A DNA stretch of 64,000 nt from Cordylochernes scorpioides. Lineage: Eukaryota > Arthropoda > Arachnida > Pseudoscorpiones > Chernetidae. The stretch spans positions 25,621,241 through 25,685,240 of the forward strand of contig CP092879.1 in NCBI GenBank assembly GCA_030710605.1, written 5' to 3'. Positions 1 to 9,507 of the stretch are shown one piece after another. Every line of letters begins with the position of its first letter. Within the stretch, counting starts at the first letter, position 1. The translations under genes were made by a program, and so were the position numbers. Below the pieces are notes generated by a model. The model ran no database searches. It was not told the DNA's origin and saw nothing but the letters and a program-made list of their open reading frames with translations.

Positions 1-152
1 AGAAAGGAGTTCCATTTGAGCGGTGGTTCTCGGACGTCTTTGGGTGCTCTGCAGGGTAGAGCTGCAGAGGGAGAGCCACAGGAGCCCGGGTAGGTGATCC
101 ACGAAGGAAGAAGCGGCGTCGTCGCGAAGAACCGGGGAGGTCACGCGCGACA
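1..152 (-). mobile_element. LTR fragment, truncated by the window edge
   Basis: This segment is an imperfect reverse complement of the first part of the solo LTR at 930-1353. Shared blocks include the region around TTCTTCGCGACG and GTGGATCACCTACCC. On the minus strand it begins TGTCGCGC at 152 and runs off the left edge of the window. It is more GC-rich than its surroundings. No coding sequence is visible. Confidence 0.6.
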
Positions 153-929
153 ATATTATTTACGTTCCCATTCAAATATATATTTTCCGGGCCGTTTAAA
201 GAGTCAAAATTAAATGTTTTTATCATATATTTATTTATCTAAAAGAGATACTGTTTTCTTTTTATCCTAACCTTGCTGTTATCCCTGGAACATAGGTCGC
301 ATCGGTTTCTTCATTTGAGATAGTATTTATATCAATATTTAGTCCATAAGTCTCCATGATGGGTAAAATATCTGCTCTCCTTGGTTGGCTATCCAGACAC
401 CACATGGAGGTGACAGTCAGACTTTGCCTCCTAAGAGACACTTTAACTATCTATATTGCCATAGTAGAAATATAGGTACACCTTGACATACCAGTGGTGA
501 AGCTTCCCTGGAATATTATGTTTTATCTCCATACCTTTCTACTATTTTAATCAGCTATATTTTACGTGGTTAGCATGACAGTGATGAGCGAAAGATAATC
601 CGTTTAAAGCAAGATACTCCAGTTAACTGGTTCGAGTCTTAAAATTATGAAAATTTTAATATTTTAGCACTTTTTTAAAGACGAAACAATGTTTACTGTC
701 TGTGAAGAATAGATTAGATGAACTCATGAAAGCTAGACACTGTTAATATTGTCCTCGAGTGTTACATTTTGCGGGATTAATAAAAAATTAGTTAACAAAT
801 ATATTTAAAACACTGTTGATTATCCTACCATATATTGATTACATTTACACATATCAGTACTGCTTTTTCTTCCATTGTAAAACTCTTACATATATTCTAA
901 TGACATGAGAAATGGTTGGAGAAATATAT
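153..929. other. AT-rich non-coding spacer
   Basis: This lies between two inverted LTR copies. I see no ORF, RNA gene or repeat that I can support. It could be unique host DNA or the remains of an older element. Confidence 0.4.
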
Positions 930-1353
930 TGTCGCGCTTGACCCCTACGGTTCTTCGCGACGTCGCCGCTTCCTACGTCGTGGATCACCTACCCTGGGCA
1001 CCGTTGTTCTACCTCTGCAGACCACCCAAAGCCTTCCGAGAGACTTACCAGAAGAGTAGCTTCTGTGGTGTTGGCGAGAGAGTCACAACAGCAACCGACA
1101 ACAAGTCTGCTAACACTCCTCCTTTTTTATTGTCATCTTTAAACCACATTAAATATAACTTTATTAACAATCAACGGGTATTTACACTATTTCAAATCCC
1201 AGGGCCAATAAAAACGGACATTTACAATCATTTGCCCTAGGAAACAGAACCACAGCAGTCGGCGATTCCCACACCAGTTCCAGACCGTAAATAGGCAAAA
1301 GCGCCATCTATTGGCAGAGGTTGTAGGTTTTTTCCTGACTCATATACGCGACA
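930..1353 (+). mobile_element. Solo LTR with 4-bp target duplication
   Basis: The 424-bp segment starts TGTCGCG and ends CGCGACA, the TG...CA form with short inverted ends typical of LTRs. The tetranucleotide ATAT flanks it on both sides (926-929 and 1354-1357), as expected for a gypsy-type integration. An AATAAA lies near 1206. No internal region or second direct copy is adjacent, so it reads as a solo LTR left by LTR-LTR recombination. The open frame at 905-1240 runs across the LTR boundary and resembles no known protein, so I do not call it a gene. Confidence 0.6.
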
Positions 1354-1965
1354 ATATATTCTCAATAAATCACCTTGATTTATATTAAAATTGGATTTTC
1401 AAATGCACATTTACATAATCAGTAGAATTGATCAATACAATCTAAGTCACATCAACTGGAGCCACAGTGAGCTACTCAATTTAATCCATTCGTGAAATTT
1501 CTAATCAAATGTTTGAATGGGGGTATATTTTCAGAGAGAGAGAGAGAGAGGGAACCCGAATTCAATGTCTGTAATATCAGATATTTAATCATATCGTATC
1601 ATATGTAGTGAAATTGTATCATATGTAATAATATAGTATTATATGTGATTATATAGTGTCGTATATGTAATTATATCGTATCTTATGTATTTCTATATTA
1701 TATATTATATGTGCTCATATCGACTTTCTACATCCTTTCAGATTGAATATACTTAAACTGATTTCACAACCAAATTATTACTATATTTGACCGTTTTGAT
1801 GTAAGAATTCCAATCCAATATTGTTTAAAATAGTACTTTATGATGCATTTTATTTTTGCTGTCCTCAAAGCTTATGTCTATAGTTCATCTAAAATACCCA
1901 TTCCAAGAGTCTAGCATCAGTATAACCCTGAAAGGAAGTTCCAAAAATGCAATATAACAGCGGTA
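1354..1965. other. AT-rich non-coding region with simple repeats
   Basis: It holds a (GA)n run at about 1532-1552 and an imperfect minisatellite at about 1581-1715 built on ATCATAT / ATTATATAGT-like units. Nothing coding is visible. Confidence 0.5.
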
Positions 1966-2110
1966 TAGTAGATTAAACTGGCGAAACCGCTGGGATGGTT
2001 CACCACTGATGAGCCAGGCCTTCCCATTAATTTTTCCATTGAAGTAAGGGCAGTTGAATTTTTTTTATTTTTAAAAGAATCCTAGTGTTTATAATAGTTT
2101 CCAATTTTGA
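1966..2110 (+). repeat. SINE-like hairpin repeat, copy 1
   Basis: This is a member of a dispersed family with the core GGTTCACCACTGATGAGCCA and a pyrimidine-rich tail. Other copies are at 3003-3180, 16975-17115 (minus), 22805-22950 and 24126-24205. GGGATGG before the core can pair with the downstream TTCCC. In this copy CTGGC precedes GAAA and GCCAG follows CTGATGA, so these two can also pair. No protein is encoded. Confidence 0.55.
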
Positions 2111-3002
2111 TAGTACTATATATCCATATGTCATTTGAATATTTTGTGTGTGAGAATTATTACATTTTCATATTAAAATAAGCAAACTTTTGGTGCCATG
2201 CCAATCATGCTGTTAAGATACCATTTTTTTCGATTCTACTGTTTTTTTTATTTTTTTTTTCATAAAACCTTTTAAACTTTGTATTTTACAACCCTAGACT
2301 CTTTAGAGATAAAAAGAAATTATATTTATTATAAATATATTACAATGTGAAAATTTACGAAAATAGTAGTTGACATGCAACATTATTTTTTCAAAGGAAG
2401 TAGAACTTTTGTGTATTATATTGTAACGTAGGGAAGACTAACTTCAGAATGACACAGCAATTTATTTAATGTAAAACCAAATTAAAACTAATAAAATAGC
2501 AGAGAGGCAATGAGAAAACTTTACAACGTATTAAAATACAAATATCGAAATTTAAAAAATATGTTCATAGAATAATAAATAATCTGTTACAATATGTAAG
2601 AACAGTACATATAGAAAATGGCGACAATCCTGAGACAATCCCAGCTAAATCCAGCTAGAAAGATAACAAGTACTGGCCATCAATACCCAATGTTAATTAC
2701 ATAAAACGTCCTGGTATCATCATAAGTTATCTCCATCCCATTATACCGATGATACATCCCAACCTTCGACCTCTTTGTTTGACAAATCTCCTTAGTTGAG
2801 TGTATGTATGTTGTAAATATTTTTTTTTGCTATTTTATTCTTTATGTGAATTGTATATTTATAAATAATGTTTTTATTTTTATTTTTTCATAGATGAACT
2901 CTGTGACGCCGCCGTCGAGAGGTCCAGATGGCCTGTGTAGATAAAAAGATCAATGGTTGTTTTTGCTAGAGAGAGAGAGAGTTAGGCTTGTTTTTTTTAT
3001 TT
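2111..3002. other. AT-rich non-coding region
   Basis: I find no gene. A stretch at about 2440-2482 (GAAGAC, CAGAATGACAC, CAATTTATTTA) resembles an internal part of the Helitrons at 25816-27249. A (GA)n run lies near 2969-2982. Confidence 0.4.
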
Positions 3003-3180
3003 TAAACTGGCGAATCCTCTGGGAGGGTTCACCACTGATGAGCCAGGCCCTCCCATTAATTTTTCCATTGCAGTAAGGGCAGTAGAAATTGATTTAGTTT
3101 AAAAAGAATCATACGCGTCTAAAATAGTTTCGTATTTTTATAACAGATGGCGCGCTAATACATCATAATATATTCATTTA
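3003..3180 (+). repeat. SINE-like hairpin repeat, copy 2
   Basis: This copy shows the perfect hairpin arms GGGAGGG (near 3020) and CCCTCCC (near 3048) around the TTCACCACTGATGAGCCAGG loop. It extends through ATACGCGTCTAAAATAG and CAGATGGCGCGC to CATCATAATATATT. The minus copy at 16975-17115 shares this whole length, which sets the family length at roughly 170 bp. Confidence 0.6.
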
Positions 3181-3274
3181 AATTGGCCATTTTTTTGTTA
3201 AGTTAGGTAATCTACATATAAGATGCCTCAATTTTCAATTACTATTAATTTTTGTAAATTTTGACTATAGGTTA

Positions 3275-3866
3275 CCGCAAATAAACCAGTCAATATTCTT
3301 CACTAGCTCATTTTCTTTTCTAAAAGATGGAAAAGAAAACCAAGACTCAATACATTTATTAATAGAATGTCCGATATTTCACAGCTACAGAAGTAATCAT
3401 TTTTATCCCATCGAAGAAATTTGCGAATTTGTATATAACAAAGACACTTATGTAAAATTTAATATTTTTTGTAAATTCATTTAGGATTTTCTCTTCTGTT
3501 TGAGAAAACGATCGTTTCAGTTTTAATTGTGTTTTTAGTCGGTTATTGAGTTGTATATAATGAATTGTATATAGGTTGCTAAAATAATTTATTTTATATT
3601 TTCTCTTCTGTTTGAGAGAACCATCGTTTCAGTTTTAATTGTGTTTTTAGTCGGTTATTGAGTTGTATATAATGAATTGTATATAGGTTGCTAAAATAAT
3701 CCATTTTAGATTTTATCTTCTGTTTTGGTGCACTATCGTTTAAGTTTCAATTATGTTTTTTTAGTCCGGTTATTGAGTTATATAAAATGAATTGTATATA
3801 ATCTACTAAATGTATTTAGGCGCAAGTATCCCGAGCTGGGATATCGCGTCCGATATGTCAAATTAA
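3275..3866 (+). mobile_element. Truncated 3' end of the R1-type LINE
   Basis: This matches the end of ORF2 and the 3' UTR of the full LINE at 33537-38181. It includes the last residues of the C-terminal Cys/His motif, the tandem 3' UTR unit (starts near 3484, 3594 and 3707) and the terminal block GGCGCAAGTATCCCGAGCTG just before ATGTCAAAT. It is 5'-truncated, as usual for target-primed LINE insertions, and has internal changes in the coding remnant. Confidence 0.75.
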
Positions 3867-3924
3867 TAAATAAGTATCATTGATATAATATGTATATATG
3901 ATTTTTTCGAGACTATTGAATATA

Positions 3925-4085
3925 TACAGTTAGACTTAGATATTTCAACGCCCAAGGAACCAAAAAAAAATTCTAATTATCTAAAAATCCTAATTAAAAA
4001 CAGAAATTCTATTTATAGGAAATTCTAGGGACCAAGATAAATATTCGAATTAAAGACGTTTGAATTATCCAAGTTCTACTCTATA
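3925..4085 (-). repeat. Possible pogo/Tigger-like MITE relic
   Basis: On the minus strand the segment reads GTAGAACTTGGATAATTCAA, then a TTTAATTCGAA block and a TGGTCCCTAGAA block. This pattern is typical of pogo-like terminal regions. Similar blocks occur inside the Helitrons near 26290-26420 and 27005-27150. There is no transposase. Confidence 0.35.
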
Positions 4086-4199
4086 TATCTTTTATATATA
4101 TATAACATTATATTATTTTTTAGAAATAGGTTTTTCAATTATTTCCTATCTATTACACTTATATATATTCAGGAAAATGTAACTATATCGCGCAGAGGT

Positions 4200-4345
4200 T
4201 GTTTTTACAGTAATAAAGCACAATTAGGATTATAGATTAGAAATCAAAGATAATGACACCAAATCTAAATAGAGAGTGTGTGATGTTTCACTAACAACGC
4301 TATTACCGAAATGTCACGCACTTTCTATTTATATGGATTTGGTAT
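4200..4345. repeat. Short dispersed repeat in partial inverted arrangement
   Basis: The minus-strand half carries GATTTGGTGTCATTATCTTT and AATCTATAATCCTAATTGTG. The plus half repeats CGCACTTTCTATTTATATGG up to GATTTGGTATTAC. Related single copies lie at 16885-16962 and 23728-23800. The mariner at 4348 is inserted at its right edge. Confidence 0.4.
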
Positions 4346-4347
4346 TA

Positions 4348-5651
4348 CAAGGTATGTCCCATAAGTTCCCGGACTGGGTCCATAAAAAAAAAAGGTAAGA
4401 TATATATTTTTTTAAAATATTAAAACTTTTTAAAGTAATCCCCCCTTGCTTCAACGCACCAGCGCCATCGTTTCCCCAAATTGTCGAAACAGTTTTTATA
4501 GAGCTCTTTTGGAATGATCTTTAATGCCAACAGCGATTTTTCTATTATGTCATCCCTGGTGTCAAAATGTCTTCCTTTTAGAACTGCTTTAAGTTTGGGG
4601 AACAGGAAAAAGTCATTTGGTGCGATGTCTGGGGAATAGGGTGGTTGAGGTATGATTTCTGTCCCGTTTTTAGCCAAAATAACTCGTCACCAAGTGCGCT
4701 GTGTGAGGGCGGGCATTGTTATGGTGTAGGATCCAGTCACCATTAGGCCATTTTTCTGGCATTTTTTTTCGAATCGCTTCCCTTAGATGGCGAAGAATGT
4801 CCAAATACATTTCCTTAATAACCGTTTGGCCTGCAGGAAGATATTCGTGATGAACAATGCCCTTGTTATCCAAAAAAGCGACCAGCAACACCTTGTTTCT
4901 GGATTTGAATATCCTGGATTTTTTTGGTCTAAGCTCACCCTGACCTCTCCACTCGGCATATTGACGCTTGGTTTCAGGGTCATAGTCATAGACCCATGTC
5001 TCGTCGCCTGTGATTATCTTGTCTTTCCATTCCGGATCCGTTCTTGTCATTTCCAACATGTTCTCACAGGTTGCAAGCCGACACAGTTTTTGCTCATTAG
5101 TGAGGAATCTTGGGATGAATTTTGCAGGAGTCTTTTTGACCTTCAAATCTTTGGTTACGATCCTTCCAATCGTTGTTTTAGAGATGCCTGTGTCTTGCTC
5201 TAGCTCCAGCAAAGTGGTTCGAGGATTTTATTTTATCAAATCGGTGATTAGTTGCACATTTTGGGCGTCCTTGCCGAGGTTCATCTTCAATGGAAATTCT
5301 GCCAGCTTTAAATCTAGAATGCCATTCAAAAACAGTTGTTCTCTTTGGAGAGTCATTGGGGAATACTTTATTAAGCATTTCAAAAGTTTCGGTTGCAGAT
5401 ATTTCAAGTTTCACACATAATTCTATGCAAATCCTCTGCTTTAATTTTTGTTCCATCGTAAAATCGCCGCAGCGCTAGGTGTGACCTTTAAATAAATTAG
5501 AATGACCTTGGCGCGCGCTAATGTACCGCCTCGATATTGGTACCACCGTGTTGCCTGATATTTTTCTATAATAAACAGTCAAATTTATTTACATTTTTCA
5601 TTTATTTATTTTTTTATGGACCCAGTCCGGGAACTTATGGGACATACCTTG
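4348..5651 (-). mobile_element. mariner-family DNA transposon (mariner-1), defective
   Basis: The element is 1304 bp, the usual mariner size. Its terminal inverted repeats of about 40 bp begin CAAGGTATGTCCCATAAG at the left and mirror this at the right. TA target duplications sit at 4346-4347 and 5652-5653. The transposase lies on the minus strand and is broken. The well-preserved ends mean it could still be a substrate for a transposase supplied by another copy. Confidence 0.9.
4420..5456 (-). pseudogene. mariner transposase, frameshifted
   Basis: The gene spans about 345 codons but is split over three frames (5456-5178, 5212-4670, 4677-4420). The N-terminal helix-turn-helix region is at the start. 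A second HTH (DTGISKTTIGRI) opens the middle piece. The catalytic region carries TGDETWVYDYDPETK with the first acidic residue. The second catalytic site reads HHNNARPH, with Asn where the mariner family has Asp (HHDNA). The third, PYSPDIAPNDFFLF, retains Asp. The frameshifts plus Asp-to-Asn make it non-functional. It belongs to the Tc1/mariner superfamily with DD34D chemistry. Confidence 0.88.
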
Positions 5652-5773
5652 TATTATCTTATAGTGTTCTAATGTTTTTACAAATAAGACAACCTCATAA
5701 CATCCTTACTGAATTAGAAAATATTGGGAAATATTTTAAGAAAATAATTGTTTTATTTCTTCACAGATTCAGC

Positions 5774-5832
5774 TACGCCCTATATTACCCTCTCTGTGAA
5801 GTTGGAGAATTCCACGTCATATATAGGGCGTA
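5774..5832. repeat. Short inverted repeat (hairpin)
   Basis: TACGCCCTATAT at 5774-5785 is repeated exactly inverted as ATATAGGGCGTA at 5821-5832. The loop is about 35 bp. Nothing else in 5652-5964 is recognisable. Its role is unknown. Confidence 0.5.
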
Positions 5833-5964
5833 TTTTTCTGCTAACTTTAAGGGAATCCTTTGATATGATATACTTTCATGTGTATTTGCTTCTTCAATAT
5901 TAGACGGTAATTTAATTTATAAATTAAATCAATAGATAGTGAAAAGGGATATATTGGATTTAAT

Positions 5965-6356
5965 AAAATATTTATTTTGACAATATTTCGGTTGGTTAAA
6001 CGCCAACATTTATCGAAGCATTACATTTTTGTATACACAAACTCAGCGCCGCATAGCGTTATAATATCGCAGTTGAAATCATTTAAAATACAAAGTAGGT
6101 GGGGAAAATATTGTGCATGAAAAAATCATTATAAAAATTACAATCAGAATAAGTTAAATATCTTAAAATATTAAAGAAAAAATAATTTTTATATTAATAT
6201 TTTAATGAACAATTTTTTCCCCACCTACTTTTATTTTAAATGATTTCAACTGTTCTATTATAACGCTATGCGGCGCTGAGTTTGTGTAAACAAAAATGTA
6301 ATGCCTCGATAAAGGTTGGCGTTCAGCCAGCCGAAATATTGGCAAATAAATCTTTT
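5965..6356. repeat. Fold-back element with ribozyme-like core
   Basis: The left arm (about 5965-6135) and right arm (about 6190-6356) are inverted copies. They share blocks such as CAGCGCCGCATAGCGTTATA and AAGTAGGTGGGG. Each outer end carries a sequence that can fold as GGTTGGC / GCCAGCC followed by GAAATATT, and TGCC before it can pair with GGCA after it. The layout resembles a hammerhead, but the CTGATGA box reads TCGATAA. The class is probably a pLTR-derived fold-back of a Penelope-like element. No protein is encoded. Confidence 0.55.
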
Positions 6357-6615
6357 GTTCAATACAATATATGCCTTTTTTTTACTATCTAATGATTTAA
6401 GTATGGATTGCTTTATTTTCAGAACAAATAAATTAAATCGTGAAGTAGTCTTTATACCATTTATACCATTGAATATTTTAATTGTAACAATTTGCAAACT
6501 TTGCTGGTAATCATTGTACAATGATTTATAAACCTTTGAACATTTATTTTCAGTCTTAATTGGTTAAATTTAGACTTATTACCGTAATTGCATTTAATTT
6601 TATATTTTATACAGA

Positions 6616-7313
6616 TGTCACAATATCGTTGCGGAATTTCTTGTTGTTGGATGAGAATGGTGAGGATTGGTTGAAACGCAGTCGTTTGAGTGGAAAGTTG
6701 AGCATACAGTGGGGAATAACCAGGACACGTAATGGGGTTTTGAAAATAAAAGGTAACGGGTTGGAGGAAAGAAAGGCTTTTAGAGAAGATGGAGCGGATT
6801 ATCTATTAATTATCTGATCACATGGCGGTGATTGACTTAGCTATGGGATGAGCGGGGAGGTCTCGAGAGCAGATGTTACCTCGGTGGGAGCGAATGAACA
6901 ACTTGATCCGAATTCGGTGGGAGCGAAGCGACTACTGACAATCCTTGCTTCTCGATTTAACACGAAGACCTATCTCCTTTCCCATTGGAGGAAAGCTATG
7001 ACGTGGCAATTTCCTATTGGTTGACCTTTGGGAAGCTGCTCCCTCATTGGTCCTTGCTCATTTCTTTGTCCTTTGGACTTGTTCTGACACGACCAGGAAA
7101 TACTGTGTCGTTGAACTCAAGTTTTATTATTTCCGCGATCATAAAATCGGCTGTAATTTTACTAATGGTTATACTGATTCTTAAGCCTTGTTTCTAGGCC
7201 TCGCTTCTCTAAGGCGTTCTAACCTCCAGTTACCTTATTCTTTATTAAGTCTTTGAAACATACATTACATACATATTGGGTCGGGGTTGCATACAACTAT
7301 TTACAAATTATGA
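6616..7313 (-). repeat. Gypsy-1 3' LTR
   Basis: This is the direct copy of 13673-14370. On the plus strand it starts TGTCACAATATCG and ends CAAATTATGA. The short frames at 6560-6817 and 6985-7197 recur in the other LTR and reflect LTR sequence, not genes. Confidence 0.88.
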
Positions 7314-9507
7314 CAGATGCGCCCCCTACATGTGAAGAATTTATGAAGGGGTTTTAGTCTGAATAAGTTCTTTACATCAAAGAAAATAATTTTGGCCGAA
7401 AATTAATTGATTATAGGGAGGTTATATACAATCTTGGTAAGGATATAAGATATTTAAAAAATATGTAGTGCTAATGAAATATAGTTGATTGTTAGTTAAT
7501 AGAAATCAAATAAAAATAAAAGAAATGTTGAGCGAAATCAAAGTTGAATGTTTGGTTGAAAAAGTGAAAAAAAATGCTTTGGTAAAAGAAAAATGCCTAA
7601 TTATTTTTTGCTCGAGTTTGGGAATGGAAAACGAGGAAATTTCATAAAGTATTTTGAAATCAAAATAAAAATTAAAAAAAAATAGTTGAATTGAATCAAA
7701 GTTGAATGTTTGGTTGAAAAAGTGAAAAAAAATAAAAAAGGTTTTTCAAAAATAAAGGATGACTTAATGTCTTAAGTTTAACCGAAAACCAATGAGTTTT
7801 CGTTGATACATGAAGTTACGATGATATAAACTAAGTGGTAACTAACATGATAATTAATGGTTAAAATAAGTGATATTAATTGAATAATTTGCTAAGTTGG
7901 TTAAATATTTTAATTTTAATTTGAGAGAAAAAATAGTGAAAATGGTTAATATATAAACAATAAGGTGTATTGGTTTGAACCCTTTTTGTATTTACATGCC
8001 CTGATTTAGATGTCTTAATTGCTTAATTATGCCCTATAAATTTTTTGTCTCATCTGTAGCGACACTTAGGCGGAAACGTGATCCTAATCCTCAAGTGCGC
8101 ATTTATGCTATGTGTACAGGAGACATGGAAATCTATATAACCTTTATGTGTATGTCTGTCTGGTGTTATTGTTTTTTGAGATCTCAAAAGCCGAGTGTTG
8201 TTTTTTAATTTGTCTCAAGCCTTACTGCGTTCTAGGGGTTTTTATGCGATCCCCCAGGTCACTTAAGATGTGCTCGCCCAATATCCACTTTATATATTGG
8301 GTATCGGTACCTATAATATTACCTTGAATACAGGATTCGAGGAGAATCTCGATCCTTCTAAAAGGTCCTTTAATCCCTTTTGGGGAGAAAACGTAAGTTC
8401 GAAAACTGAATCCTAGCGAGTAAAGTGGTAATGTGTATGAACCTTGTTCGTATTTGACTTTGAGATCTACGTGTAGGTGGAATATATAACGTTTTTGGAA
8501 GTCTGTAAAGTTTAATGAAAATTACTTATAATAGGGATGTGAACTCATTTAGAATGTTTGTGTGTGTACCTTGTTTAATTTTCTTGTGATAAGGCGATTG
8601 GACTACATTTTGCAAAAGTCGGTATGTAGTTCGAATTGGGACCCTAGCTGAACGACATATAGAGAAATCTGTGGATGGGGAAAAGCGGTGACCTATTTTT
8701 GTGTGCTAGTCCAGAGAGGGATCCGAGGTAATTTGATCCGGAAATGGGGGAGCTCCCCTTGTTTGCATACGGTTGATTTTATCGCCTCGCGGAACTCCGC
8801 TTCCTTCCGCCGTCTAATTGTCTTTGTGCAACTAGGATTTTTTTTTCTTTCTTTCGGCCCTGATTTGTTACCTTTCAGTTACATCTATCTCTTCGGAATT
8901 TATTTAAATTTTCTGCAACAATGCTTCCTAATATTACAATAAGTTTTACGAATGTTTGTCCAAAATGAAAAACTGCTTCTTGTAGTTTGAAAACTCTATG
9001 GGAGGGCATGGTATAGATTAAACAATAACTAAGAAATAAAACTGGGATATATTTGTAGGGTAGGACTAGCAAACAATGGATGAAAATCAGATGAAAGATA
9101 GGGTATTGGTACATGTTCTTCCATATTGTTGTAAATGGGGACGCTGAAATATTTGTTCGAACCTTATTCATTGTTGGCCGTTCAATTTCGCACTGCTTGT
9201 TATCTTTGGGGAGTGGTGTGACAGGATGGAAATGGTTGTCAGGTTCGCAGTTCTTAACATTGGGGAAGAATGGTGCAAATCGCCTTGTTGCAAAAATGGC
9301 AGGGTCTAAATGCCTGAAAGGCTCGCTGCTGGTGGGTTTGAATCTTAATGGATCTGCCGGGAATAATTCGGGTGTTAAATGCTTAAAAGGGAACGTGTAA
9401 TCGTGTTTGTGCTTTATATTACATATGTTAACGGCGGGCGGTGATATATATCGGACTGTTTCTGTGTACAGTTTAAGCTTGTTGACGTGGATCGTGTCAG
9501 TGTCTCT
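7314..9507 (-). other. Gypsy-1 long 3' non-coding region
   Basis: About 2.2 kb separate the end of integrase from the 3' LTR. I see no convincing envelope or third ORF. A duplicated block (CAAAGTTGAATGTTTGGTTG) occurs near 7540 and again near 7690. The minus frame at 8875-9171 is hydrophobic but resembles nothing I recognise. Gypsy-2 has a similar-sized non-coding region in the same place. Confidence 0.55.

Noticed and set aside
905..1240. 111-codon open frame
   Set aside because: It crosses the edge of a solo LTR, has no recognisable domain, and its GC-rich part is repeated inverted at 1-152.
1583..1715. Possible regulatory array of ATCATAT-like units
   Set aside because: Unit length and sequence drift freely in AT-rich DNA. 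It is better explained as simple-sequence slippage.
3003..3060. Complete hammerhead ribozyme in the SINE-like repeat
   Set aside because: CTGATGA and a GAAA-like box are present, but no stem I can form between the cleavage position and CTGATGA, and copy 2 has GAAT instead of GAAA.
8875..9171. Hydrophobic 98-codon frame in the Gypsy-1 3' region
   Set aside because: I considered an envelope remnant, but there is no signal sequence, cysteine pattern or match with Gypsy-2.
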